From a bacterium (GTDB taxonomy: Bacteria > UBA3054): a stretch of DNA of 13,215 bases. The translations under genes and the position numbers were made by a program. Location: the NCBI GenBank assembly GCA_017538635.1, contig JAFYIM010000449.1:1-13215 (forward strand), given 5' to 3'. Shown here in pieces: positions 1 to 6,473 of the stretch (position 1 is the first letter of the stretch; every line of letters begins with the position of its first letter). The notes beneath the pieces were generated by a model that did not search any database, was not told the DNA's origin, and saw only the letters and a program-made list of their open reading frames with translations.

Positions 1-866
1 AAAAAGCTGATTACAGCGATCCAATCTTTGCAATGTCCGTCCCCTCCCCGGAGGAGGCGGTGAGCGAAAATGATTCCTGCGACCCCCTTGAGGAAGAAAA
101 ATTCATGCCGGTCCCCGGGTTGATCAGACGCTATCCCGATCGTGCTGTCTACACGGCGACCTTGAACTGCGCCTCCCGCTGCCGCCACTGCACCAGAAGG
201 TGGCAAATCATTAAAAACGCCTGCTCCTCCTGGCACGAATCTCTCCCCAAAGTCCTCGACTACCTGAAAAATCATCCTGAAATCGAAGAAATCATTGTTT
301 CCGGCGGCGATCCTCTGACGCTCGAAGACGATGAAATAGCAGAGATCGTTTCCGCTTTCAAAAAGCAAGGCGTAAAAGTCCTGCGACTAGGCACCAGAGT
401 CCCAGTAACATGTCCTATGCGCATAACCGAGGAGTTATGTCTAAAGCTGAAACCATTCTCTCCTATCTGGATCCAAACCCATTTCAACCATCCGAGAGAA
501 GTGACCGCCGAGGCAAAAGAAGCCCTAAGCAAACTGGCCGACAGCGGCTTTCCCATCAATAACCAGACTGTTCTCTTAAAAGGCGTTAATGATAATACGG
601 GAACTTTGGAAAAACTTTTCCGTCTGCTCATACAAAACCGCGTAAGGCCATATTATCTCTTCCAGTGCGACAAGATCCCCGGCACTGAGCATTTCTGGAC
701 ATCCCTCGAAACGGGCCTGAAAATCATGCAGGAACTGCGCGCCCGCCTTAGCGGCATAGCCGTCCCGACCTTCATTGTGGACCGCCCCGCCCTGAATGGC
801 AAAGTCCCGCTATCCTACGCCACCGCTAAAGACGACTGCCTTGTTTTTCCGGAATGGCTCTCTTAA
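1..866 (+). CDS. Lysine 2,3-aminomutase family radical SAM protein (KamA/EpmB type), 5' end missing
   Basis: This is a radical SAM, PLP-dependent aminomutase of the KamA/EpmB family. Members move the alpha-amino group of lysine to the beta position, either on free lysine or, for EpmB, on the lysine used to modify elongation factor P. The frame is open from base 3 and codes for family-typical residues (DYSDPIFA) before the first ATG at 33. That ATG is therefore internal and the gene starts upstream of the window. Visible are the cluster motif CxxxCxxC (CASRCRHC, codons at 168-191), the PVPGLIRRYPDR block just before it, GVND, QCD (substrate-binding Asp in KamA), VDRP (second substrate Asp) and NGK (the PLP lysine). 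The C-terminal cysteine-rich zinc tail of clostridial KamA is absent, and the residue after GVND is Asn rather than the zinc Cys. Its 3' end overlaps the convergent downstream gene by 41 bp. The family call is firm; free lysine versus EF-P as substrate is open. Confidence 0.9.
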   Translation, partial: KADYSDPIFAMSVPSPEEAVSENDSCDPLEEEKFMPVPGLIRRYPDRAVYTATLNCASRCRHCTRRWQIIKNACSSWHESLPKVLDYLKNHPEIEEIIVSGGDPLTLEDDEIAEIVSAFKKQGVKVLRLGTRVPVTCPMRITEELCLKLKPFSPIWIQTHFNHPREVTAEAKEALSKLADSGFPINNQTVLLKGVNDNTGTLEKLFRLLIQNRVRPYYLFQCDKIPGTEHFWTSLETGLKIMQELRARLSGIAVPTFIVDRPALNGKVPLSYATAKDDCLVFPEWLS

Positions 867-2739
867 AAAACACTGATCTCAGAAACGGTTTGCAGTATAG
901 ATAAACATCCAACAATTTTTTGATCAATACTGAGCTGTTGGGAACCTCCATCGCTCGCTTTTTAGCCTTCAAGAAAAGATAAGAAACGAAAACAGCGACT
1001 GAATCAACAATTGATGATTGCGACAGCGTTTCCTTCAGATCGGTGTAAAACGAGGGAGCAATACCGTTGACAGAATTTACGGAAACCAATCTTTTGGCTA
1101 TTTTTCGGCAAATTGGAACCAGGCTCCATTCTTTCAGCAGAAGATTACCAAGCTCAAAGGGATCCAGCTTGTTTTGGGAACCGTCGAAACTTCCGTAGTC
1201 GCAAGCCCGTTCAAAACCGATAAGCGACACAGTAATTCCTCCGTCGGAAGCATCGACAAAGAAATTGCCCAATCTTATGTCGCTATGAAGTATTTGCTTC
1301 TGATGCAATATTGACAGGATGTCAAGAACACCCATCAAAAAATCTGCTAAATATTTGATCTTGCAATTGCAGCGATCGGCAAAAAAAGCATCGGAAGAAA
1401 CGCCCTGCGCAGCAGACATTTCAAACATGCCCGTAGTTTCGCTTAAGTCTGAACGGTTATAAATTTTAGGGAAACAGCTTAAACCGTCCAATTTGTCCAA
1501 ATATAGCAATTCATTTTCAATCAATCGCTTGGTTCCTTTTTTTATAAACCTGTTTCCTTTTTTATAAACAAGTGTTTCATTTCGGCAAACGCACACTCCT
1601 TGATCTTCAACATGTTCCGAATACTTCAAGTTCTCAAGGTTGAATACAACTGATTTGTCGTTTGGGATCGTATATTCGTATTCATGTTTTCTCATGAATT
1701 TATCAAGAATTTCAAAAGCAAGTTTTTTCTCCTTGTTGAAAACGACACCCAAATCACCGCCATACTTTTCCAGTTTTGGAACATAATCCTGTTTCACCTC
1801 GTTTTTTTGAACATAAGCGTGATAAAGAAGCGAATAAAATTGATTTTCCGCATTGGGAATATAGAATAAACCTTTGGACAGAACCCGTGTCTCTAAAATA
1901 TCCCGTTCCCAGGGCGCGTCATAGTATCCGTCGCCTACAGCGCGAAAATCCATTGGGATTTCGGAACCGCCGATTTTAACAAAATGGTACACCCTGTATT
2001 TTTGCGGAAACACCGGTCTCGCCAAGGTAAGATAAGCAATGTAATTCTTGTTTTCCACCAGAAAATCAATGTCTCCGTGCCCTTCAACAGTATATTGTTC
2101 GGGAATGGGTTCGTGATTTCTCAGCACACAATAACGAATCGTGTTATTCAGGACGTAAAAGAACTGTTGAATGTCCCTATATCCGTTTACGCCCACGCAG
2201 TTGCCATAAAAAGAATCCTCCGTCCAATTGTTGTTTGTTTCTTTCAAGCCGCAGAAATCTTTTTCATAAAACTTGGAAAAATCGGCCGTGTTCATGCCAA
2301 ACAACAGGGTCAAGTCCTTGTTTGTTTCCCAGGCGTCATCACTGCCATGAATTTTTGATCCGCCTCCAGCCCATTTCCTGTAGGTTTGTTTTTTATCGAA
2401 AACACGAGTGTTGACCAAGCGCACTCCGCTGGATGTCTCACGTTCTTCAAACACGGGGCTGTTGTCTTTAAATACGATTACTTCAAAATCGCCTTTCTTG
2501 CACTCTCCCATTTTTCCAAACAAAATCTGCCGAAAATCAACATAGTTCCTATGGAATTGCGAGTGCGCATAAAAAATCTGCCAATTGTCAAGCCAAAGTG
2601 ACTCATCCCAATGTCCCCGAAACACTTTCAAAATTTGAAAATTTTCGTTGAGATCATCAATGACTTTCTGTCGTAAGTGCATTGCGGAATGCCATATTAT
2701 CAAAATATGGGTTACCGAATTTTGTGCATTATGCATCAT
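826..2739 (-). CDS. Polysaccharide-locus protein with nucleotidyltransferase-like and protein-kinase-like regions (function unknown)
   Basis: This 637-residue soluble protein has no name I can give it. Residues 1 to about 180 form an unassigned domain with a conserved-looking WAGGGSKIHGSD segment. Residues about 190-350 resemble a minimal nucleotidyltransferase fold: LRNHE, then GHGDIDFLV with D223 and D225, then PMDFRAV with D264, matching the D-x-D plus third Asp pattern. Residues about 385-540 resemble a protein kinase: a beta-3-like lysine (K400 or K401), a helix-C-like Glu (E408 or E410) and the catalytic loop HSDIRLGN (H485, D487, N492). Where DFG/DFE is expected the sequence is G508-F-E, so the metal-binding Asp is missing. 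The start is an ATG doublet directly after the flippase stop codon (TAA-ATG-ATG), with AAAGGG a few bases upstream, implying translational coupling. The 3' end overlaps kamA tail to tail. A role in modifying a surface glycan is inferred from the neighbour only. The domain assignments come from motifs and are moderate. Confidence 0.75.
   Translation of the reverse strand: MMHNAQNSVTHILIIWHSAMHLRQKVIDDLNENFQILKVFRGHWDESLWLDNWQIFYAHSQFHRNYVDFRQILFGKMGECKKGDFEVIVFKDNSPVFEERETSSGVRLVNTRVFDKKQTYRKWAGGGSKIHGSDDAWETNKDLTLLFGMNTADFSKFYEKDFCGLKETNNNWTEDSFYGNCVGVNGYRDIQQFFYVLNNTIRYCVLRNHEPIPEQYTVEGHGDIDFLVENKNYIAYLTLARPVFPQKYRVYHFVKIGGSEIPMDFRAVGDGYYDAPWERDILETRVLSKGLFYIPNAENQFYSLLYHAYVQKNEVKQDYVPKLEKYGGDLGVVFNKEKKLAFEILDKFMRKHEYEYTIPNDKSVVFNLENLKYSEHVEDQGVCVCRNETLVYKKGNRFIKKGTKRLIENELLYLDKLDGLSCFPKIYNRSDLSETTGMFEMSAAQGVSSDAFFADRCNCKIKYLADFLMGVLDILSILHQKQILHSDIRLGNFFVDASDGGITVSLIGFERACDYGSFDGSQNKLDPFELGNLLLKEWSLVPICRKIAKRLVSVNSVNGIAPSFYTDLKETLSQSSIVDSVAVFVSYLFLKAKKRAMEVPNSSVLIKKLLDVYLYCKPFLRSVFFKRAIPEKQGSRL
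1533..1569. repeat. Short imperfect direct repeat inside the NTase/kinase-like gene
   Basis: Two copies of TTCC followed by a T run and ATAAAC lie at 1533-1549 (seven T) and 1554-1569 (six T). On the coding strand these are A7 and A6 runs, each followed by GG, and they encode the repeated peptide YKKGNR/FIKKGT at the presumed start of the kinase-like region. The repeat is clear, but it may only reflect lysine-rich coding in an A/T-rich gene. Confidence 0.5.
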
Positions 2740-4185
2740 TTACGCCCTTTTTATTTTTTCCTTTATAATATTCAAAATGTCGAAGAAAGATTCATCCTTG
2801 CGGATAATCGATATCAAAATGTAGGAAAGCGCTGCGACAATTGTCCCCGTCAATAATCTCGGCCAGTCAGAATTGAAAACAAACATTGAGAAATAGCAGA
2901 TCAAGCCCATCAGCAAGGCGTTTATCATAATGGGAACAAGAACCTTTATTTGTTCAAAAAAACCATAATTCAAAATTTTCTTTATGTAATAGCAGTTGAT
3001 CATATAGACAATAATAGAATACACGGCTCGTCCTGCGATCATCCAGTAAATCCCCGCAGGTATTAAGGCAAAAAGGAAGAAGATTCCCAAAGGTTTCTTA
3101 ATGAACTCCAGTTTCAGCGCAAGATCAGTGCGCCCCTTTACGTAAAGCAAATTGACATTCATTCCGTTCAACGGAACGAACATTGCTCCAACGCACAATA
3201 TTTGAAGCATAGGAACGCAAGGCAGCCATTTCTCCCCGATCATGACAACAACAAGCGGTTTGGCCACTACAATTATCCAAATAAGAATAGGATACAAAAC
3301 GTACAACGGGGTTCGTAATAATTTTTCGTAGGCATTGAGCAAGCGTTTGTCGTCATCTTGAATCGAGGCCAGAATCGGGAAATTAACGCGGATAGCCATA
3401 TCCATAATGCATGACGACGGCAGATTGGCATAAGAATTGGCTCTGTTGTACATGCCTACAAGCGTTGGAGAAAAAACCCTGCCGATAACGATAGTGTATA
3501 GATTGTTGTAAATTACGTTTATCAAGCCTACTCCAAGTAAATTTCCCCCGAAAGAAAACAATTTTTTAAAAGACTTAAACGAGAAGGCTAACGACGGTCG
3601 CCAGTTGGAATAGGACCAAATGATAATAGTAGAAATGGCCAGCGCGGCAAGGCTTTGATAAACCAACGCCCATACGCCGAATCCCTTGAGCGCAAGACAA
3701 ACTCCCACCACTCCGGTCACCAGTTGACCAATGATAGAAACGATGGAAATAAATCGAAACTTAAATTCTATGTTCAGCTTAGCCATCTGAACGCCGTTAA
3801 TGCCGTTCAGGATGACAGAAAGAGCCAAAACACGGGTTACGTCTTTTAAAATGGGAGTCTTGTAGAACGACGCGATCAACGGTGCGGTGAAAAAGAGGAC
3901 AAGGTAAACAATGACCGCGGAAAGGATATTGAAAAAGAACGCGGTTGAAAAATCTGATTGAGTCCTGTCTTTTTTTTGAATTAAGGCGCTTCCGAATCCA
4001 CTATCCTGCAATGTGTTCGCAACGGATATAAAAATCGCCAACATCCCAACGATGCCGAAATCGGACGGTGAAAGCGTTCTTGCAAGAACAATTCCAACAC
4101 CGAAGCCAACCAATTTGGAAACCAATTGCTCAATTGTTTTCCAAATCGCGCCGCTTGCAGCTTTATTTCGCAAAGATTCTCTCAT
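2740..4185 (-). CDS. WzxC-type polysaccharide flippase (MOP superfamily, Polysacc_synt family)
   Basis: This is an integral inner-membrane protein of 481 residues, expected to flip lipid-linked oligosaccharides across the membrane for O-antigen, capsule or exopolysaccharide assembly. The N-terminus (residues about 8-50, with AIWKTIEQLVSKLVGF, ARTLSPSDFGIVGM) is the classic WzxC/Polysacc_synt_3 opening, followed by DSGFGSALIQKK. Many hydrophobic segments span the rest, about 12 to 14 by eye, and the protein has the full usual length. The tail is basic (IIKEKIKRA). Its stop codon directly abuts the start of the NTase/kinase-like gene, so the two form one unit, and a leftward promoter lies just upstream. 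Both genes are richer in A and T, and in AAA, ATA and TTA codons, than the flanking genes, suggesting a laterally acquired surface-glycan segment. No glycosyltransferases or polymerase accompany it. The family call is firm; the transported glycan is unknown. Confidence 0.93.
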   Translation of the reverse strand: MRESLRNKAASGAIWKTIEQLVSKLVGFGVGIVLARTLSPSDFGIVGMLAIFISVANTLQDSGFGSALIQKKDRTQSDFSTAFFFNILSAVIVYLVLFFTAPLIASFYKTPILKDVTRVLALSVILNGINGVQMAKLNIEFKFRFISIVSIIGQLVTGVVGVCLALKGFGVWALVYQSLAALAISTIIIWSYSNWRPSLAFSFKSFKKLFSFGGNLLGVGLINVIYNNLYTIVIGRVFSPTLVGMYNRANSYANLPSSCIMDMAIRVNFPILASIQDDDKRLLNAYEKLLRTPLYVLYPILIWIIVVAKPLVVVMIGEKWLPCVPMLQILCVGAMFVPLNGMNVNLLYVKGRTDLALKLEFIKKPLGIFFLFALIPAGIYWMIAGRAVYSIIVYMINCYYIKKILNYGFFEQIKVLVPIMINALLMGLICYFSMFVFNSDWPRLLTGTIVAALSYILISIIRKDESFFDILNIIKEKIKRA

Positions 4186-4214
4186 TTACTCTTCTTATAT
4201 TTTATCATTTTTAG

Positions 4215-4243
4215 CTTATATGGTGCCTTCTTGGTTGAGACAA
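4215..4243 (-). promoter_or_regulatory. Probable sigma-70 promoter for the flippase operon
   Basis: On the minus strand there is TTGTCT (4243-4238) as a -35 and TATAAG (4220-4215) as a -10, with a 17-bp spacer. Transcription would begin near 4208, giving a leader of roughly 20 nt before the ATG at 4185. The -10 matches five of six consensus bases and the -35 four of six. The position relative to the gene is sensible, but the call is by eye only. Confidence 0.45.
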
Positions 4244-4249
4244 GCTCAA
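4235..4249. promoter_or_regulatory. Inverted repeat, candidate operator between divergent genes
   Basis: TTGAG-ACAAG-CTCAA is a perfect 5-bp inverted repeat with a 5-bp spacer. It overlaps the -35 of the putative leftward promoter in the 181-bp divergent region, where a repressor would naturally bind. Arms this short can occur by chance in A/T-rich DNA, so the operator reading is tentative. Confidence 0.3.
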
Positions 4250-4318
4250 AAATCATAAAACAATTGCGCACCGTTCTTTCTCTCCTCGCATGGCTTTGTA
4301 ACCAACACCTGGCATATT

Positions 4319-4327
4319 TGATATAAT
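4319..4327 (+). promoter_or_regulatory. Extended -10 promoter for the protease pair
   Basis: TGATATAAT is a perfect extended -10 element: TG, one base, then consensus TATAAT at 4322-4327. A weak TTGTAA (4296-4301) lies 20 bp upstream and is a poor -35, which suits an extended -10 promoter. Initiation would fall near 4334. That places the GTG at 4331 at or before the transcript start and supports the ATG at 4367 as the real start codon. Confidence 0.65.
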
Positions 4328-4354
4328 TTCGTGTATACAATAACCTTTACCAAT

Positions 4355-4359
4355 GGTGG
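4355..4359 (+). promoter_or_regulatory. Ribosome binding site deciding the protease 1 start
   Basis: GGTGG lies 7 nt before the ATG at 4367 and is a one-mismatch GGAGG. Its spacing selects the ATG whose product begins MKKILIG, a proper signal peptide. The upstream in-frame GTG at 4331 would add 12 residues in front of that signal. Confidence 0.5.
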
Positions 4360-4366
4360 TGCGTTT

Positions 4367-6469
4367 ATGAAAAAAATACTCATAGGTCTTTTTTTGTTGA
4401 TTCCAAGCCTTTCTTTGTTTGCCGATCCCGGCGTCATTCGCCTAAGGGATAATACGATCGATCCTAAAGATCCCGCGATCCAAAGTACTGCCGAACCCAA
4501 GTGCTATCCCACGGCTTCCGGGAAATACCAGTACATCGTGCAGCCCAAAAAGAATTTTAATTTCGCAGAACTGAAGACCGTGGAAAGTCTCGGCGTTAAG
4601 ATAACCGGCTTCTTCCCGCCCAACGCTTATCTTGCGCTGGCGTCTCAAGACGCGCTTCAGAATCTGAAAACGCAGTTTGAAACCATCTACGCCGGCGAAT
4701 TTTCACCCGAATACAAACTGGAAGCCTCTTTTTCCAACTCCTTGGCCTCCAAGAGCAAGCCTTTCACGGCCGCGCTTATTCTTTCAAGCAATGAGCAATA
4801 TCAGGAAGTCGTGGATTTTCTTGCGGAAAACGGCGGGAAAAATTGTAAGATCATTTATGAAGACCCTTGCATCGTGGAAGCCGAGGTGACCAAGGAACTG
4901 GCCTGCCGCCTTGCGAAACTAAGCGCCGTTATGGACATTTCAGAAAAGGGCGAAATTAAAGCTAACAACGATGTCGCAAAAGGCGATAATTTGATGAACG
5001 TTGACAAGGTCAACAAATCCGGCTATACCGGAAAAGGCGTAACGGTTGCCGTCGTCGATTCCGGACTTGACAGCGGCAGCACGAACAACCTGCATCCGGA
5101 TTTTTTGAATAAAAAATTAACGGCCGTTTTAGCTAAAAGCAGCACCCAAAACGGATGGTATGACTTGCAGGGGCACGGCACGCACGTGACAGCCTCCGCC
5201 GTAGGGACTGGAGCTGCGTCAAACGGCCAATACGCTGGCACGGCGCCTGACGCCTCTCTTTATTTCATATGCATAGGATGTGGAAGATCCTCCCTTTGCT
5301 TTGTCGATACCTCTGATATTCAAGCCGCGTATGACGCGGGAGCCCGCGTCGTAAACAACAGCTGGGGAGATCAGGATTACACAGGCAGCTACAATTGGAA
5401 ATCAGTTTGGTTCGATGAATTGGCCTATAGGCTAAACGATATGATGATAGTCTTTTCGTGCGGGAACGCAAATAATGATATCGCGACCGAAAACAACATC
5501 AGCATCCATTCTTTTGGAGCCACCAAAAACACCTTGGTGGTGACAGCTGCGGAAAGTTACCGTCCGGATAGCAACGATACTTACGGAAGCGAGTATTTAA
5601 CCTCAAACGACTTTTTCAAAAATGACAAAATTGCCTATCCTTCCGACGGGGTTCATCAAGGAATGGCTTGCTTTTCCAGCAGAGGTCCTTGCCAAGATGG
5701 CCGTATGAAACCTGACATAGCTGCGCCGGGAACTGCGATCTGGTCCGTTGAGTCGCTTTACGATTATTACAATAATGGAGAACGCAGATATGCGTACACT
5801 AGCATGTCCGGCACTTCCATGGCGGCTCCCCTGACGACCGGGGCATGCGCCGACGTTTTGCAGTACCTTATAGCAAACGGCATCAAAAAACCTTCCTCAG
5901 CCCTTATTAAAGCCGTCGTCCTTAACGGCGCCAGATCGATGGGCACAGGGCAATACGAAGGATATATTGAGATCCCCGACAAAACTCCCAACAACGTTAA
6001 CGGCTTTGGACATATCGACATTGGCGAAAGCATCTCCCCGGTTTCCGGCAAACTCCTCACCATAGAAGGAACGCTAACTAATACCGGCGACAAAGTCGTA
6101 TTCCCGTGCTCAAAAAACACCAAGGGCCCCGTCAAAGTAACTTTGGTCTGGAACGATTACCCAGGCTCTTCAAGCGCTATGAACGCATTGGTCAACGACC
6201 TTGACCTGACTCTATCAGACGGCAAGAACACTTATTACGCTGGAGGATCAAAAGAAAAAAGTGACAGCTTAAACAACGCTGAGCAGATCCGCATCGAAGA
6301 TTTTCCGTCTGGGGACAGTTTTGAGATCAGCGTAAAAGGTTATAATATCATGAACGGGCCGCAGCGCTTCGCCATCGCAATAAGCGGTATGGATGAAGCG
6401 GTGCCCGAACCGGCCTTCGCTTTTGCGATTCTAATTTTAGCCCTGCTTATAAGCAGAAAAACGAGATAA
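4367..6469 (+). CDS. Secreted subtilisin-like serine protease (S8, KP-43-like) with PEP-CTERM tail, paralog 1
   Basis: This is a 700-residue exported serine endopeptidase. A signal peptide covers residues 1-19, with likely cleavage after LFA before DPG. A prodomain (about 20-210) carries YIVQP and PPNAYLAL, as in KP-43-type subtilases. The catalytic domain has D231 (AVVDSGLDSG), H270 (GHGTHV), oxyanion N367 (SCGN) and S484 (GTSMAAP), so the triad is complete. A C-terminal beta domain (about 570-675, with VTLVWNDYPGS and LVNDLDL) matches KP-43-like enzymes. The tail VPEP (679-682), a short hydrophobic segment and RKTR form a PEP-CTERM signal, normally processed by an exosortase for outer-surface delivery. 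A three-Cys insert (C302, C305, C311) is absent from paralog 2. The start at 4367 is chosen because it gives a proper signal peptide, has an RBS and lies downstream of the predicted transcript start. The gene ends 4 bp before paralog 2, so they are probably co-transcribed. The natural substrate is unknown. Confidence 0.93.
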   Translation: MKKILIGLFLLIPSLSLFADPGVIRLRDNTIDPKDPAIQSTAEPKCYPTASGKYQYIVQPKKNFNFAELKTVESLGVKITGFFPPNAYLALASQDALQNLKTQFETIYAGEFSPEYKLEASFSNSLASKSKPFTAALILSSNEQYQEVVDFLAENGGKNCKIIYEDPCIVEAEVTKELACRLAKLSAVMDISEKGEIKANNDVAKGDNLMNVDKVNKSGYTGKGVTVAVVDSGLDSGSTNNLHPDFLNKKLTAVLAKSSTQNGWYDLQGHGTHVTASAVGTGAASNGQYAGTAPDASLYFICIGCGRSSLCFVDTSDIQAAYDAGARVVNNSWGDQDYTGSYNWKSVWFDELAYRLNDMMIVFSCGNANNDIATENNISIHSFGATKNTLVVTAAESYRPDSNDTYGSEYLTSNDFFKNDKIAYPSDGVHQGMACFSSRGPCQDGRMKPDIAAPGTAIWSVESLYDYYNNGERRYAYTSMSGTSMAAPLTTGACADVLQYLIANGIKKPSSALIKAVVLNGARSMGTGQYEGYIEIPDKTPNNVNGFGHIDIGESISPVSGKLLTIEGTLTNTGDKVVFPCSKNTKGPVKVTLVWNDYPGSSSAMNALVNDLDLTLSDGKNTYYAGGSKEKSDSLNNAEQIRIEDFPSGDSFEISVKGYNIMNGPQRFAIAISGMDEAVPEPAFAFAILILALLISRKTR

Positions 6470-6473
6470 AAAC

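Larger units (their letters stand above)
4186..4366. other. Divergent intergenic control region
   Basis: These 181 bp separate the flippase and protease 1 starts and are the only sizeable non-coding stretch in the window. They hold the two opposed promoters and the inverted repeat listed separately, an MfeI-like CAATTG palindrome at 4261-4266, and a C/T-rich tract around 4271-4288. I see no riboswitch-like fold and no tRNA. Confidence 0.7.

Noticed and set aside
33..35. ATG at 33 as the start of the KamA-like gene
   Set aside because: Family-typical residues (DYSDPIFA) are encoded in frame before it, so it is an internal Met.
908..942. Stem-loop with CCAACA (909-914) and TGTTGG (936-941) as a terminator for kamA
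   Set aside because: The 6-bp stem has a 21-nt loop, no T tract follows, and it lies inside the coding sequence of the opposing gene.
1533..1569. A6/A7 runs as a programmed frameshift or phase-variation site
   Set aside because: The reading frame continues intact through both kinase-like motifs, and neither run is long enough to argue for phase variation without population data.
4331..4366. GTG at 4331 as the start of protease 1
   Set aside because: It lies at or before the predicted transcript start and would place 12 extra residues in front of a normal signal peptide; the ATG at 4367 has an RBS.
4186..4366. Riboswitch or small RNA in the divergent region
   Set aside because: No extended complementary stems or known riboswitch motif could be seen; the space is accounted for by two promoters and short leaders.
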